Shown: positions 27,779-37,230 of the stretch, piece by piece
Position numbering within the stretch: the first letter of the stretch is position 1
How the letters are laid out: each line of letters starts with the position of its first letter
Source: an uncultured Bacteroidota bacterium
GTDB taxonomy: Bacteria; Bacteroidota; Bacteroidia; Flavobacteriales; Flavobacteriaceae
Length of the DNA stretch: 64,000 nucleotides
Assembly (NCBI GenBank): GCA_903838055.1
Contig: CAILWV010000044.1
Coordinates: forward strand, 1 to 64,000
Direction: 5' to 3'
Notes under the pieces: model-generated
The model's database searches: none
What the model was told of the DNA's origin: nothing
Seen by the model: the letters and a program-made list of their open reading frames with translations, nothing else
Made by a program: the position numbers and the translations under genes

Positions 27779-27835
27779 TCTAATTTAATTTAATGCAAAG
27801 TTAAACCTTTGTATTAAAATTACCCTACTATTCCT

Positions 27836-27843
27836 TATTTTTG
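27836..27843 (+). promoter_or_regulatory. -7 box before the 27849 acyltransferase
   Basis: TATTTTTG matches TAnnTTTG, and TTTG at 27808-27811 could be its -33 box (24-base spacer). Only 5 bases separate it from the ATG, so the message would be leaderless or nearly so. Confidence 0.5.
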
Positions 27844-27848
27844 ACCTT

Positions 27849-28586
27849 ATGAGATTAGTAAAAATTATTTTTTGGATCCTTTGGCGCATTTGGTTTTATA
27901 TTCTAATGGGTTTTTTTATTGTCTTGATGTTTCCGTTTCTGGTAATTTCAATTCTTAGAGAAGAGTGGTACAAGTATTTTTTTGTAATGGCTAGAATTTG
28001 GGCAAAGGGAATCCTTTTCGGAATGGGATTTTATTATAAAGTAGATCGCGAGAAACAATTAGAATCAAGAAAAAGTTATATGATTGTGGCTAACCATACT
28101 TCAATGATTGATATTATGCTGATGTTGGCAATTGAATCAAATCCTTTTGTTTTTGTTGGAAAAAAAGAATTGGCTAAAATTCCGTTGTTTGGTTTTTTCT
28201 ATAAAAGGACATGCATTTTAGTGGATAGAAATAGTTCAAGAAGCCGTTTTGAAGTATATAATAGAGCCCAAAAAAGACTTAACCAAGGCTTAAGCATTTG
28301 TATCTTTCCTGAAGGCGGTGTTCCTGATGAATCTATTGTTTTAGATGAGTTTAAAGACGGTGCTTTTAGATTAGCAATAGAACATCAAATACCTATTGTA
28401 CCAATGACTTTTGCCGACAATAAAAAAAGATTATCCTACACTTTTTTTAGTGGTTCACCTGGATTATTACGTGCAAGAATACATAGTTCAATTGAAACTG
28501 AAGGATTAACATTAGATAATCGAAAAGAAATTAAAGATAAAACTAGATCTGTTATTTTAGATCAATTAAATAGGTTCAACCCATAA
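27849..28586 (+). CDS. 1-acyl-sn-glycerol-3-phosphate acyltransferase
   Basis: The 245-residue PlsC-family protein has an N-terminal membrane helix (about 9-35) and the two acyltransferase motifs: NHTSMID (HX4D) near 81 and FPEGG near 157. It would add the second acyl chain to lysophosphatidic acid at the inner membrane. A second PlsC-type gene lies at 33865, so the two may differ in acyl preference or act on other lipids. A terminator follows directly. Confidence 0.9.
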   Translation: MRLVKIIFWILWRIWFYILMGFFIVLMFPFLVISILREEWYKYFFVMARIWAKGILFGMGFYYKVDREKQLESRKSYMIVANHTSMIDIMLMLAIESNPFVFVGKKELAKIPLFGFFYKRTCILVDRNSSRSRFEVYNRAQKRLNQGLSICIFPEGGVPDESIVLDEFKDGAFRLAIEHQIPIVPMTFADNKKRLSYTFFSGSPGLLRARIHSSIETEGLTLDNRKEIKDKTRSVILDQLNRFNP

Positions 28587-28615
28587 AAAAAAGAGCGCTA
28601 ACTAGGCGCTCTTTT
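28587..28615 (+). terminator. Rho-independent terminator after the acyltransferase
   Basis: AAAAGAGCGC (28589-28598) pairs with GCGCTCTTTT (28606-28615) around a 7-base loop, immediately after the stop codon. A and T runs on both sides mean it may also serve the convergent gene. Confidence 0.85.
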
Positions 28616-28663
28616 CCGTCATTGCCTGAAAAACAACAACTACTTAACTAATTATAATCGTAA

Positions 28664-30232
28664 CTAAAAGGAATAAATTATTCCAGAATATACCCCAAAA
28701 ACATAAGGTTTAAAATTACCAGATTCTTTACTAAAAATGTTAAATTGGTATTTTATTATTGGTTCTAATCGTGCATCTAAATTCTTAAACAAACCATATT
28801 TTAATCCTAAACCTAAATTACCACTTAAATGAAAAGGATTAAGATTATTTGCCTCTCCAATTTTTAAATTTAATTCTTCCGATTTTAAATATATTTCATT
28901 TTTATTCAACATCATGGTGCTTATTCCTCCGATTAAATCAACACCTAATTTTTTATTTAAGATTTTATAAGTTAATTCAAAAGGCATTTCTATGTAGCCA
29001 AATTTTTGGTTCAAACTTCCTTCTGATTTGGAAGCCATTTTATTGTAAGGAGAACTTACATTACTTAAACTTTCAATAGTTATTGTAGAGCCATAAAAAT
29101 TAGGACTTAAATTACTCAATTTGCCGTTAGTGTTGGTAGAATTATTTTGGTAATATACAATTCCGTTGGTCGTATATTCCACATTTAAAACATTAACACC
29201 TGTTCTAACTTTTAATTTTTTATTAATTACATAATTTACTCCTAAACCATAACTAGAATTATTTGCAGAATAAGCTTTATCATTGGTGTCTAACTTAGCA
29301 TCCAGAGGAGATCCATTAGAAATAGTGCCAAAATAAATTGGAGCTAGATTAGAAGAAATTTGCCAGCGGTTTAGTTTTGCTTTGATAATCTTTGCAGAAT
29401 CTTTTTTTTGAAGTAATTGCTCGAGTTCATTTGGTACTACAACCGCAACTTTTGTAGAATCGACTATTGGATTTAAAGCTAAGTTGGTTTTAATTTCAGA
29501 AACGACTCCCGATTTAACCTTCTCGGAAGAAATAGAATTAGAATCTATATTTTCTTTTTCAAATTTGGAATTTGGAATTGAATTTTCAACTACAGCTTTT
29601 TTAATCTTTACATTCTCATTAATAACAGATGTAATAGGATTATTTGGTGTAATTAAATGTAATTTTTCTTCTGATTTTTTTGTTTCAGTATGTGCAACAA
29701 TTGATGCTTCTTCTTTATTTGTTGGAAGGATTGATTTTCTGTTTGATTTTCTATTAGAATTATTTTTTTCAGAATTTGAATTAGTCTTTGTAGACACTAC
29801 TTCTGTTCCCTCCGTATTTATATATTTATTTCTATTGGAGCTATTTAAATCGATATTTTTCTTTGTTTCTTTATTAAAAGTATCTTTATTTATAGCATTT
29901 TTTACATCATTAGAATTTGCAATTTGTTCTTTTTTATCTATAGTTTTATTAGAATTAGATTCAATAGAATTCTTCTGGTTTTTTTTATCTTGATGCGCAA
30001 CAGTAGTTCCATTATTAGGAAATTTTTTCGATTCTTTATTATATACAAAAAAACATATAATTAAAGCTGCAGCGACACCAGAAAGTCTCCACCAAAACGG
30101 GAGAATTCTTCGCTTTTCTTTCTTTTCTTCTAATTTTGTTTTGATATTTTGCCAAACCATTTCGTCTGGAGGCAATTCAAAATTTTCAAAATTTTCTTGA
30201 AATAGATTATTTATATTTTTTTTATTGATCAT
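28664..30232 (-). CDS. anti-sigma-like membrane protein fused to a beta-barrel-like domain
   Basis: The 522-residue protein has four parts: a short cytoplasmic N-terminus (about 1-45, containing MVWQNIKTKLEEKKEKRR), one membrane helix (about 49-63), a periplasmic Asn/Lys/Ser-rich low-complexity stretch (about 70-275), and a C-terminal region (about 290-522) with the alternating strands and final aromatic residue (IYSF) of an outer-membrane barrel. It overlaps the sigma-factor gene by 4 bases, so the pair is coupled. The N-terminus would be the sigma-binding part. No classical zinc anti-sigma motif is present. The layout implies a protein that could reach both membranes; this is inference. Confidence 0.7.
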   Translation of the reverse strand: MINKKNINNLFQENFENFELPPDEMVWQNIKTKLEEKKEKRRILPFWWRLSGVAAALIICFFVYNKESKKFPNNGTTVAHQDKKNQKNSIESNSNKTIDKKEQIANSNDVKNAINKDTFNKETKKNIDLNSSNRNKYINTEGTEVVSTKTNSNSEKNNSNRKSNRKSILPTNKEEASIVAHTETKKSEEKLHLITPNNPITSVINENVKIKKAVVENSIPNSKFEKENIDSNSISSEKVKSGVVSEIKTNLALNPIVDSTKVAVVVPNELEQLLQKKDSAKIIKAKLNRWQISSNLAPIYFGTISNGSPLDAKLDTNDKAYSANNSSYGLGVNYVINKKLKVRTGVNVLNVEYTTNGIVYYQNNSTNTNGKLSNLSPNFYGSTITIESLSNVSSPYNKMASKSEGSLNQKFGYIEMPFELTYKILNKKLGVDLIGGISTMMLNKNEIYLKSEELNLKIGEANNLNPFHLSGNLGLGLKYGLFKNLDARLEPIIKYQFNIFSKESGNFKPYVFGVYSGIIYSF

Positions 30233-30771
30233 TTAATAGAGGGCATTTTTGCGCTACCAGTATTTGTTTCTATTTTTTCTTTTAATATCATTTTTGCTCT
30301 TGCTAAATTTGATTTAGAAGTGCCTACACTTATTTCTAGTGCTGTTGCAATTTCTTGATGCGAATAATTTTCAAAAACATATAAGTTAAAAACTAACCGA
30401 TATCTATCTGGTAATTCTTGAATTATCTTCAATAAATACTCTCTTGAAATTTCAGTATCTATCTCTACTTCTACTTCTTCAGGAGTGTTTTCATCAATCA
30501 AACTTAAAAAACTTTTATTTCGATATTGCTGTAACACATGGTTAATCATAACCCTTTTTATCCATCCGTCAAATGAACCGCGAAATTCAAATAAATGTAT
30601 TTTTTCAAATACTAATAAGAACCCATCTTGTAAATGATCTTGTGCTTCAGCGTAACTTCGCGAATATTTCAAGCAAACAGAAAACATCTTTGGAGCAAAC
30701 TGCCGGTAAAGTTGTTCTTGTGCTTTAATATCGTTTTTTTTGCAACCATTTATAAGTTCTTCTATAGTCAA
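30229..30771 (-). CDS. RNA polymerase sigma-70 family (ECF-type) factor
   Basis: The 180-residue protein has region 2 (about 20-90: YSRSYAEAQDHLQDGFLLVFEKIHLF, then FDGWIKRVMINHVLQQYR) and region 4 (about 115-170: RLVFNLYVFENYSHQEIATALEISVGTSKSNLARAK). This is a two-domain extracytoplasmic-function sigma factor. The next gene, overlapping it by 4 bases, looks like its membrane partner, and a lipoprotein gene lies 10 bases upstream. Its promoter targets cannot be read here. Confidence 0.92.
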   Translation of the reverse strand: MTIEELINGCKKNDIKAQEQLYRQFAPKMFSVCLKYSRSYAEAQDHLQDGFLLVFEKIHLFEFRGSFDGWIKRVMINHVLQQYRNKSFLSLIDENTPEEVEVEIDTEISREYLLKIIQELPDRYRLVFNLYVFENYSHQEIATALEISVGTSKSNLARAKMILKEKIETNTGSAKMPSIK

Positions 30772-30781
30772 ATTGAATACA

Positions 30782-31192
30782 TTAATGATTAACTACGGCA
30801 TCATATTCTAAAAAATGATCTACACCTTGTGCATCGGTACTTGTCCAAAATTTAAAGTGATAGGTCCCTAATGCGGCAGGTTTAAATTTTAATGTAGCAG
30901 TATTTGCTAATTGACTTGGTGGACAAGTTGTACCACTATTTTGTTTTAATGCAATTATTGCAACAGTTCTTGTAAGCCCACTTCTTTCGTAATAAAAATC
31001 ATAAAAAGAATGACAAACGGTTGGCCGAATGTATTCTACTGGAATTTCTGTTATGCTGTCTTTGGCATATTTCACAGGCATTGTTACTTGGCTAACGGGT
31101 AAGGTTTCTAAAGTTTCGTTTGGGCCGTCATATTTCGGCTCACAGGATACAGTAATAAATCCAACTGCTAATAGTAAATAAATGTATTTCAT
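30782..31192 (-). CDS. small lipoprotein upstream of the sigma factor
   Basis: The 136-residue protein has a type II signal peptide with TVSC before EPKYD (Cys17). The mature part is beta-rich with two other cysteines (VCHSF and TTCPP) that could form a disulphide. I recognise no family. It is the first gene of the three-gene set with the sigma factor and its partner, so it may be part of the envelope-sensing unit. Confidence 0.65.
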   Translation of the reverse strand: MKYIYLLLAVGFITVSCEPKYDGPNETLETLPVSQVTMPVKYAKDSITEIPVEYIRPTVCHSFYDFYYERSGLTRTVAIIALKQNSGTTCPPSQLANTATLKFKPAALGTYHFKFWTSTDAQGVDHFLEYDAVVNH

Positions 31193-31245
31193 GATTATTC
31201 GTTTTTTTATAGATACAAAATAATAAAAAAGGTTGCGTTAAATGA

Positions 31246-31279
31246 AAAAAAAATCACGCTTTAAGCGTGATTTTTTTTA
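31246..31279 (-). terminator. recA terminator
   Basis: ATCACGCTT and AAGCGTGAT arms, extended by A and T runs, form a tight hairpin ending directly at the recA stop. The T run on the minus strand suits termination of recA before the lipoprotein-sigma operon. Confidence 0.8.
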
Positions 31280-32284
31280 TTAAGCATTATTTTCTTTAAT
31301 AATTGCTTTTATTTTTTCCTCTAGTTCGTCAGCTAATTCTGGGTTGTCTTTAATTAAAGCTTTCACAGCATCTCTTCCTTGACCAAGTTTTGTTTCTCCA
31401 TAACTAAACCAAGACCCCGCTTTTTTAATCACTTCAAATTCAACTGCTAAATCTAATATTTCTCCAGTTTTTGAAATTCCTTCCCCATACATAATGTCAA
31501 ATTCTGCAACTTTAAATGGTGGCGCAACTTTGTTTTTCACCACTTTTACTTTAGTACGGTTTCCTATAACATTATCCCCATCTTTTATTTGAGAAGAACG
31601 ACGAATATCCAAACGAACAGAAGCATAAAATTTTAATGCATTTCCTCCAGTTGTAGTTTCAGGATTTCCAAACATCACTCCGATTTTTTCTCTTAATTGG
31701 TTGATGAAAAATACGGTACAATGTGTTTTGCTAATGGTTCCAGTTAATTTTCTAAGTGCTTGAGACATTAATCGAGCGTGTAATCCCATTTTGGAATCTC
31801 CCATTTCACCTTCAATTTCACTTTTAGGAGTTAAGGCAGCAACCGAGTCAATTACTACAATATCAATAGCACCTGAGCGAATTAAATTTTCCGCAATTTC
31901 TAATGCTTGTTCTCCATTATCAGGTTGTGAAATAATTAGGTTTTCAATATCAACTCCTAATTTTTCTGCATAATTTCTATCAAATGCATGTTCCGCATCT
32001 ATAAAAGCTGCAATTCCGCCTGCTTTTTGAGCTTCTGCAATTGCATGAAGAGTTAAGGTTGTTTTACCAGATGATTCAGGTCCATATATTTCTATAATTC
32101 TTCCTTTTGGATACCCATTTACACCTAAAGCTAAATCTAAACCTAATGATCCAGAAGAGATTGTTTCTACTTCTTCAATGGCCTTATCGCCCATTTTCAT
32201 TACAGTTCCTTTTCCGTAGGTTTTGTCTAATTTGTCTAAAGTAAGTTGTAGCGCTTTTAATTTAGCTTCTTTTTCTGAACTCAT
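31280..32284 (-). CDS. recA: recombinase RecA
   Basis: The 334-residue strand-exchange protein shows Walker A GPESSGKT (68-75), the FIDAEHAFD segment, Walker [12 protein letters not shown] and the loop-2 region [22 protein letters not shown] (in pieces). I use ATG 32284 ([10 protein letters not shown]), the start usual for flavobacterial RecA as I recall; an in-frame ATG at 32296 would add four residues. It coats single-stranded DNA, drives recombination and would work with DprA during transformation. I see no LexA-type operator in the upstream gap. Confidence 0.97.
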   Translation of the reverse strand: MSSEKEAKLKALQLTLDKLDKTYGKGTVMKMGDKAIEEVETISSGSLGLDLALGVNGYPKGRIIEIYGPESSGKTTLTLHAIAEAQKAGGIAAFIDAEHAFDRNYAEKLGVDIENLIISQPDNGEQALEIAENLIRSGAIDIVVIDSVAALTPKSEIEGEMGDSKMGLHARLMSQALRKLTGTISKTHCTVFFINQLREKIGVMFGNPETTTGGNALKFYASVRLDIRRSSQIKDGDNVIGNRTKVKVVKNKVAPPFKVAEFDIMYGEGISKTGEILDLAVEFEVIKKAGSWFSYGETKLGQGRDAVKALIKDNPELADELEEKIKAIIKENNA

Positions 32285-32451
32285 TTTTTCTTTCATTTAA
32301 ATTGCTGTATTTTTCGTAAAAATAATTATTTTTTTGAAGTAAAAGAAGTTTATTAAAATGAGTTTTAAACAATTCTAATCAAATAGTAATAATTGTAGAA
32401 TTATCAATGTAAATTCCTACAGTCAATACCTAAAATACTTTTGACAATTTC

Positions 32452-33714
32452 TTATTTTTTCATTATTTTTTTTGAAACCACCCCTTTTTCTGTAGTAATC
32501 TGTATTAAATAAAAACCTTTTGATAAATTTGAAATATCTATAGAAGTGTTTTTATCGGAAATTAAATTATTTTGTAAAACTCTGCCATTCATATCCAAAA
32601 TAGTAGTTGTAGCATCTATAAAATCATCCATTCGAATAGTGATTATATCGGATGCTGGGTTTGGCGAAAGGTTTATTTTATCATCTAATTTATAATCGTT
32701 TGTAGATAATAGATTGGTTATTTTTCGGATAGTATGACTTCCTGTGTCAGCAACATAAATATTCCAAATAGAATTAATGACCAATCCCTCAGGATGAAGA
32801 AATTGAGCATTAGTGCCAATTCCGTTTGTACATCCGCCCCATGTTCCTTCAAATCCAGCAATTGTGGTCACTTCTCCATCAGGAGTAACTCTTCTTATGA
32901 GATTGCCATTCTGAGAAACAAAATAAATAACGTTATTAGAATCAATCGTTAAACTAATGGGATTATATAAACTAGCATTTGGCCCAATACCATCTGTATT
33001 TCCTAGTGTTCCATTTCCTGCATAGGTTGAAACCATTCCATCGGTTCCAATTTTTTTTATTTGATTATTATTTCTATCAGCAACAAAAATATTTCCTGCT
33101 GAATCTAGTGCAACACCACAAGGCATAGCAAATTGAGCAGAGGTCCCAAACCCATTGCTATTTCCTTGAGAACTGCCAGCTATAGTTGTAACCACACCAT
33201 TAGCGTCAATTTTTCTAATTCTAGAATTGTAGGAATCCGCAACATAAACGTTTCCGTTTACATCAACCGCTATTCCCTTTGGGGTGTTAAATTCGGCTGC
33301 ACTACCAATGCCATCTGCATTTCCGGCTGTTCCGCTACCAGCTAATGTATGTGCAACATTACTGCCTAAATTAATTTTTAAAATACGGTTGTTAAATGTA
33401 TCAGAAATATAAACATTTCCAGTTGTATCCACTGCTACTCCAAAGGGTTGGTTACTTACACTTCCTGCTAATGTAGTCACCACTCCAGTTGGAGAGATTT
33501 TTCTAATACAATTATTTCCAGAGTCAGCCACATAAAATGTTCCATGAGTATCAATAGTAATGGCTCTAGGGTAATAAAACCTTGCTGCTGTTCCGGTTGC
33601 ATCAACTAATCCGTGGTAAACTTCACTACATCCACCTGCAAATGTGGTTACCGTTTGTGCTGAAATGGAAATGGAATAGAAGAATAAAACTAATAATTTT
33701 ATAGTGTTTTTCAT
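32452..33714 (-). CDS. NHL-repeat beta-propeller protein with T9SS sorting domain
   Basis: The 420-residue protein has a signal peptide (about 1-19) and at least six NHL repeats (about 25-335), each with a form of P-x-G-I-A-V-D-x-x-G-N-V-Y-V-A-D and RIRKI. A C-terminal type A sorting domain (about 345-420: LSPNPASD, then LSKGFYLIQITTEKG and a basic KKIMKK end) follows. The type IX system would carry it across the outer membrane and anchor or release it. This ties it functionally to sprE and gldH in this window. The propeller's ligand is unknown. Confidence 0.88.
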   Translation of the reverse strand: MKNTIKLLVLFFYSISISAQTVTTFAGGCSEVYHGLVDATGTAARFYYPRAITIDTHGTFYVADSGNNCIRKISPTGVVTTLAGSVSNQPFGVAVDTTGNVYISDTFNNRILKINLGSNVAHTLAGSGTAGNADGIGSAAEFNTPKGIAVDVNGNVYVADSYNSRIRKIDANGVVTTIAGSSQGNSNGFGTSAQFAMPCGVALDSAGNIFVADRNNNQIKKIGTDGMVSTYAGNGTLGNTDGIGPNASLYNPISLTIDSNNVIYFVSQNGNLIRRVTPDGEVTTIAGFEGTWGGCTNGIGTNAQFLHPEGLVINSIWNIYVADTGSHTIRKITNLLSTNDYKLDDKINLSPNPASDIITIRMDDFIDATTTILDMNGRVLQNNLISDKNTSIDISNLSKGFYLIQITTEKGVVSKKIMKK

Positions 33715-33864
33715 AATTAGGAAATTAAACTTTTAATAATAGATTTAACATTAATATTACTAAAGATGCTAAAATTATTAAAAGGTTGCGTTTAAATGTA
33801 AATAAAATAAACAATTCTAACCAAAATTTATTTCTTATTTTTACCAACAAATTTTTTAAAACGT

Positions 33865-34596
33865 ATGGAAAAGTTACTTTCCTATCCTATTTCGGTAGTT
33901 TATTACCTTTGTTTCGGACTTTGTTTAGCCGTTTTCCATCCTATTCAATGGGTATGTTTTAATGTTTTTGGATACCAAGCACATAAAAAAAGTGTTGATT
34001 ATTTAAATTTCTTTTTAGTACGTTGTACAAATATTCTTGGAACTACTTATACTTTTAAAAATAGAGAATTAATTCCAGAGAATGTGCCCGTTATTTTTGT
34101 TGCAAACCACCAAAGTTTGTATGACATTGTTGGTATTATTTGGTATTTGAGAAAACACCATGCAAAGTTTGTAAGTAAAAAAGAACTTGGAAAAGGAATT
34201 CCGAGTGTGTCGTATAATTTGCGTCGCGGAGGATCCATTCTTATTGACAGAAAAGATCCAAAACAAGCAATACCATTAATAAAAGGATTGTCAGAATATA
34301 TAGAAATCAATAAACGTTCGGCAGTAATTTTTCCTGAAGGAACAAGAAGTAAAGACGGAAAACCAAAAGAATTTGCACAAAGCGGATTGAAAATTTTATG
34401 TAAATATGCCCCTTCTGCTTATGTTGTGCCAATTTCTATCAATAATTCATGGAAAATGGTTAAATTTGGCGTTTTTCCAATGGGATTAGGAAATAAATTG
34501 GAATTTATTATTCACGAACCTATAGCTGTAAAAGACTATAAATTTGAGGAAATAATGACCATAACCGAAGAAAAAATAATAAAATCCTTGAATTAG
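33865..34596 (+). CDS. second PlsC-type acyltransferase
   Basis: The 243-residue protein has an N-terminal hydrophobic segment and the motifs NHQSLYD (near 88) and FPEGTRS (near 159), with RGGSILIDRKD between them, all typical of 1-acylglycerol-3-phosphate acyltransferases. It is more like the bacterial PlsC core than the gene at 27849. It lies 43 bases before the acyl-ACP desaturase gene, so the two probably act together in setting phospholipid acyl composition. Confidence 0.9.
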   Translation: MEKLLSYPISVVYYLCFGLCLAVFHPIQWVCFNVFGYQAHKKSVDYLNFFLVRCTNILGTTYTFKNRELIPENVPVIFVANHQSLYDIVGIIWYLRKHHAKFVSKKELGKGIPSVSYNLRRGGSILIDRKDPKQAIPLIKGLSEYIEINKRSAVIFPEGTRSKDGKPKEFAQSGLKILCKYAPSAYVVPISINNSWKMVKFGVFPMGLGNKLEFIIHEPIAVKDYKFEEIMTITEEKIIKSLN

Positions 34597-34639
34597 GAAA
34601 ATAAATAGTTAGAAACCCAACGTCTAAAATTAAAATTAA

Positions 34640-35629
34640 ATGTCTATAAAAAATATCCGTTTGGAAGTAATGCAGTTTTTAGAAAAAAACGTAGATACTT
34701 TCATAGATCAATTTTTAATTCCAGTGGAGAAAATATGGCAACCGTCAGATTTTTTACCCGATTCACAAAGCGATACTTTTTTTGAAGACGTAAAAGAATT
34801 ACAAGAAATTGCTAAAGATTTACCCTATGATTTTTGGGTAGCAATGGTTGGAGATACTATTACCGAAGAAGCACTTCCAACCTACGAATCTTGGTTGATG
34901 GAAGTAGAAGGAGTTGATAATCTTGAACGTAATGGTTGGTCAAGATGGATTCGTCAATGGACAGGTGAAGAAAACCGCCATGGTGATTTGCTAAATAAAT
35001 ATCTTTATCTATCAGGTAGGGTAAACATGCGCGAAGTAGAAATGACTACACACCATTTAATTAATGATGGTTTTGATATTGGAACCGGAAGAGACCCTTA
35101 CAAGAATTTTGTTTACACTAGTTTTCAAGAATTAGCAACCTATGTTTCACATAACAGAGTATCTCAAATTGCAAAACAATATGGTGACAACAAACTTTCT
35201 AAAGTTTGCAAAATGATTGCTGGTGATGAAATGCGCCACCACCATGCTTATAGTGAATTTGTAAATCAAATTTTTAAAGTTGATCCTAGCGAAATGATGT
35301 TGGCTTTTAATTATATGATGAAACAAAAAATTACTATGCCGGCGCATTTTTTAAGAGAATCTGGGCAATCTATAAGTACCGCTTTCAATCAATTTTCGGA
35401 TTCAGCCCAAAAACTTGGGGTTTATACCGCTAATGATTATGTTGATATTATGCAAAAATTAATCGACAAATGGCAAATTGATAAAGTAGTAAATCTTACA
35501 GGTGAAGCGGAAAAAGCTAGAGATTATTTAATGAAATTGCCAGCAAGAATGGCTAAAATTTCCGAAAGATTAGTGCTTCCAGAAGAAACACATATTTTTA
35601 AATGGGTACAGCCTGCAATAATTAGCTAG
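34640..35629 (+). CDS. acyl-ACP desaturase (soluble diiron)
   Basis: The 329-residue protein matches the plant-type soluble acyl-ACP desaturases. The two diiron motifs are EENRHGD near 111 and DEMRHHH near 197, each giving Glu/Asp-x-x-Arg-His ligands. It would insert a double bond into an ACP-bound fatty acid using O2 and a ferredoxin-like donor. With the acyltransferase just upstream it suggests control of membrane fluidity. A strong terminator follows. Confidence 0.93.
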   Translation: MSIKNIRLEVMQFLEKNVDTFIDQFLIPVEKIWQPSDFLPDSQSDTFFEDVKELQEIAKDLPYDFWVAMVGDTITEEALPTYESWLMEVEGVDNLERNGWSRWIRQWTGEENRHGDLLNKYLYLSGRVNMREVEMTTHHLINDGFDIGTGRDPYKNFVYTSFQELATYVSHNRVSQIAKQYGDNKLSKVCKMIAGDEMRHHHAYSEFVNQIFKVDPSEMMLAFNYMMKQKITMPAHFLRESGQSISTAFNQFSDSAQKLGVYTANDYVDIMQKLIDKWQIDKVVNLTGEAEKARDYLMKLPARMAKISERLVLPEETHIFKWVQPAIIS

Positions 35630-35653
35630 AAAATCATCTAAATATACACCGAG

Positions 35654-35682
35654 TCCTTTCCTTAATAGGAAAGGATTTTTTT
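35654..35682 (+). terminator. Rho-independent terminator after the desaturase
   Basis: A perfect 9-bp stem, TCCTTTCCT (35654-35662) with AGGAAAGGA (35667-35675), has a 4-base loop and is followed by seven T. It begins 25 bases after the desaturase stop. Confidence 0.88.
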
Positions 35683-35694
35683 ACCTCCAACTTT

Positions 35695-36339
35695 ATGTCA
35701 ATAATAGATAATACTATCCACTTTGTAAAAGAAAGCCTACAAAATACCGAATCAGGTCATGATTGGTTTCATGTAGAACGAGTATATAAGAATGCACTAT
35801 TAATTGCTAATGCTGAAGAATGTAATTTAGAAATTGTAAAATTAGGAGCTTTGCTTCATGATATTGCAGATAGTAAATTTCATAATGGCGATGAAACTTT
35901 AGGTCCAAAAGTTGCGCGTGAGTTTTTAGAATCTCAAAAAGTACCCGAAGAAAACATTGCACATGTTGTTAATATCATAGAAAACATTTCATTTAAAGGT
36001 GGCAATTTTGAAAAGAAATTTACCTCTATAGAATTAGATATCGTTCAGGATGCCGACAGACTTGATGCTCTTGGCGCAATCGGAATTGCTAGAACATTTA
36101 ATTATGGAGGATATAAAAACCGACCATTATATTTACCAAATGTTGCTCCAAATTTAAATATGACCAAAGAGGAATATAAAAATAGCGAATCCCCAACGCT
36201 GAACCATTTTTACGAAAAACTTCTTTTGTTAAAAGATAAAATGAACACCAAAACCGGAAAAAAAATCGCTTTAGAAAGACATAAATTCATTGAAAACTTC
36301 CTTGCTCAGTTTTATGCGGAATGGGAAGGGGAGAAGTAA
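35695..36339 (+). CDS. HD-domain phosphohydrolase
   Basis: The 214-residue protein carries the HD signature: an early His (GHDWFHVERVYKNA), the HD pair (LLHDIADSKF, near 55) and a late Asp (DADRLDALGAIGIART, near 120). This order matches the YedJ-type HD phosphohydrolases, cytoplasmic metal-dependent enzymes. The substrate is unknown. It starts 13 bases after the terminator and converges with the enoyl-CoA hydratase gene, with 2 bases between the stops. Confidence 0.88.
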   Translation: MSIIDNTIHFVKESLQNTESGHDWFHVERVYKNALLIANAEECNLEIVKLGALLHDIADSKFHNGDETLGPKVAREFLESQKVPEENIAHVVNIIENISFKGGNFEKKFTSIELDIVQDADRLDALGAIGIARTFNYGGYKNRPLYLPNVAPNLNMTKEEYKNSESPTLNHFYEKLLLLKDKMNTKTGKKIALERHKFIENFLAQFYAEWEGEK

Positions 36340-36341
36340 TG

Positions 36342-37124
36342 TTAATTTCCTTTAAAATCGGCCTTTCTTTTTTCTAAAAAAGCAGAGGTTCCTTCTTTAA
36401 AATCTTGGGTTCCGAAACAATCTCCAAAGTTTTGAATTTCTACATTAAATCCATTAACGCCATCTTTAAAATTTGCATTCACTGCTTTAATGGCTTTTCC
36501 AATTGCAACTGGAGAATTTCTCATAATACGTTGCGCCAAGGTTTTTGTAAAATCTAAAAGGTCTGCTTGTGGCACTACATGATTTACTAATCCCGCTCTG
36601 TAGGCGTCTTCTGCAGTTATCATTCCTGCAGTCATAATCATTTCCATAGCCCGACCTTTTCCTACTAGTTGGGGTAAACGTTGAGTTCCGCCATAACCTG
36701 GGATAACTCCAAGTGAAACTTCAGGCAATCCCATTTTAGCATTTTCAGAAGCAATTCTGAAATGACATGCCATTGCTAATTCTAATCCGCCACCAAGCGC
36801 AAATCCATTCACAGCAGCAATAACTGGTGTGCTTAAATTTTCAACAAAATCAAACAATACTTCTTGTCCTTGTTGTGCTAATCTTGCTCCTTCTTCAACA
36901 GAAAAATGAGCAAATTCCGAAATGTCTGCACCAGCAACAAAGGCTTTCTCTCCTTCGCCAGTAAGTATAATTACTTTGATTTCAGGGTTGTTATTTAATT
37001 TTTCTAAACTAACGTGCAATTCTTTTATGGTCGCAACGTTTAGAGCATTTAATTTAGATGGACGATTAATGGTGATTTGACCAATTCCGTTTTCGGAGGT
37101 AATAAGTAGATTTTCGAAGTTCAT
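36342..37124 (-). CDS. enoyl-CoA hydratase/isomerase family protein
   Basis: The 260-residue crotonase-fold protein has the oxyanion-hole segments GEGEKAFVAGADISE and GFALGGGLELAMACHFRIAS, and Glu in LPEVSLGVIPGYGGTQRL for the second catalytic glutamate. It would hydrate trans-2-enoyl-CoA in beta-oxidation. The exact substrate (short-chain enoyl-CoA or another) cannot be fixed. Length and start are standard for the family. Confidence 0.92.
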   Translation of the reverse strand: MNFENLLITSENGIGQITINRPSKLNALNVATIKELHVSLEKLNNNPEIKVIILTGEGEKAFVAGADISEFAHFSVEEGARLAQQGQEVLFDFVENLSTPVIAAVNGFALGGGLELAMACHFRIASENAKMGLPEVSLGVIPGYGGTQRLPQLVGKGRAMEMIMTAGMITAEDAYRAGLVNHVVPQADLLDFTKTLAQRIMRNSPVAIGKAIKAVNANFKDGVNGFNVEIQNFGDCFGTQDFKEGTSAFLEKRKADFKGN

Positions 37125-37135
37125 AGTTTGTTTTT

Positions 37136-37182
37136 TTTGACACGAATTTCACCAATTGACACGAATTTATTATTTAAATAAT
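37136..37182. repeat. CACGAATTTCAC intergenic repeat
   Basis: The sequence GACACGAATTTCACCAATTGACACGAATTT has two copies of GACACGAATTT separated by 8 bases. The same words occur in the gaps at 42815 and 54107 and, in reverse orientation, at 23619. It fills most of the gap between two minus-strand genes. Confidence 0.65.
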
Positions 37183-37230
37183 TTCATTAATTTTCTGTGG
37201 TGCGAATTTGTATTGATTTTATTTTTGATA

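Noticed and set aside
29484..29993. 169-codon ORF on the plus strand opposite the 522-residue gene
   Set aside because: It is the mirror of a low-complexity Asn/Lys/Ser-rich coding stretch, giving a Phe/Leu/Ser-rich product with no promoter or family.
32452..33714. Tandem DNA repeats or a CRISPR-like array
   Set aside because: The periodicity is at protein level (NHL repeats); units are diverged and have no identical spacers. No CRISPR array was seen anywhere.
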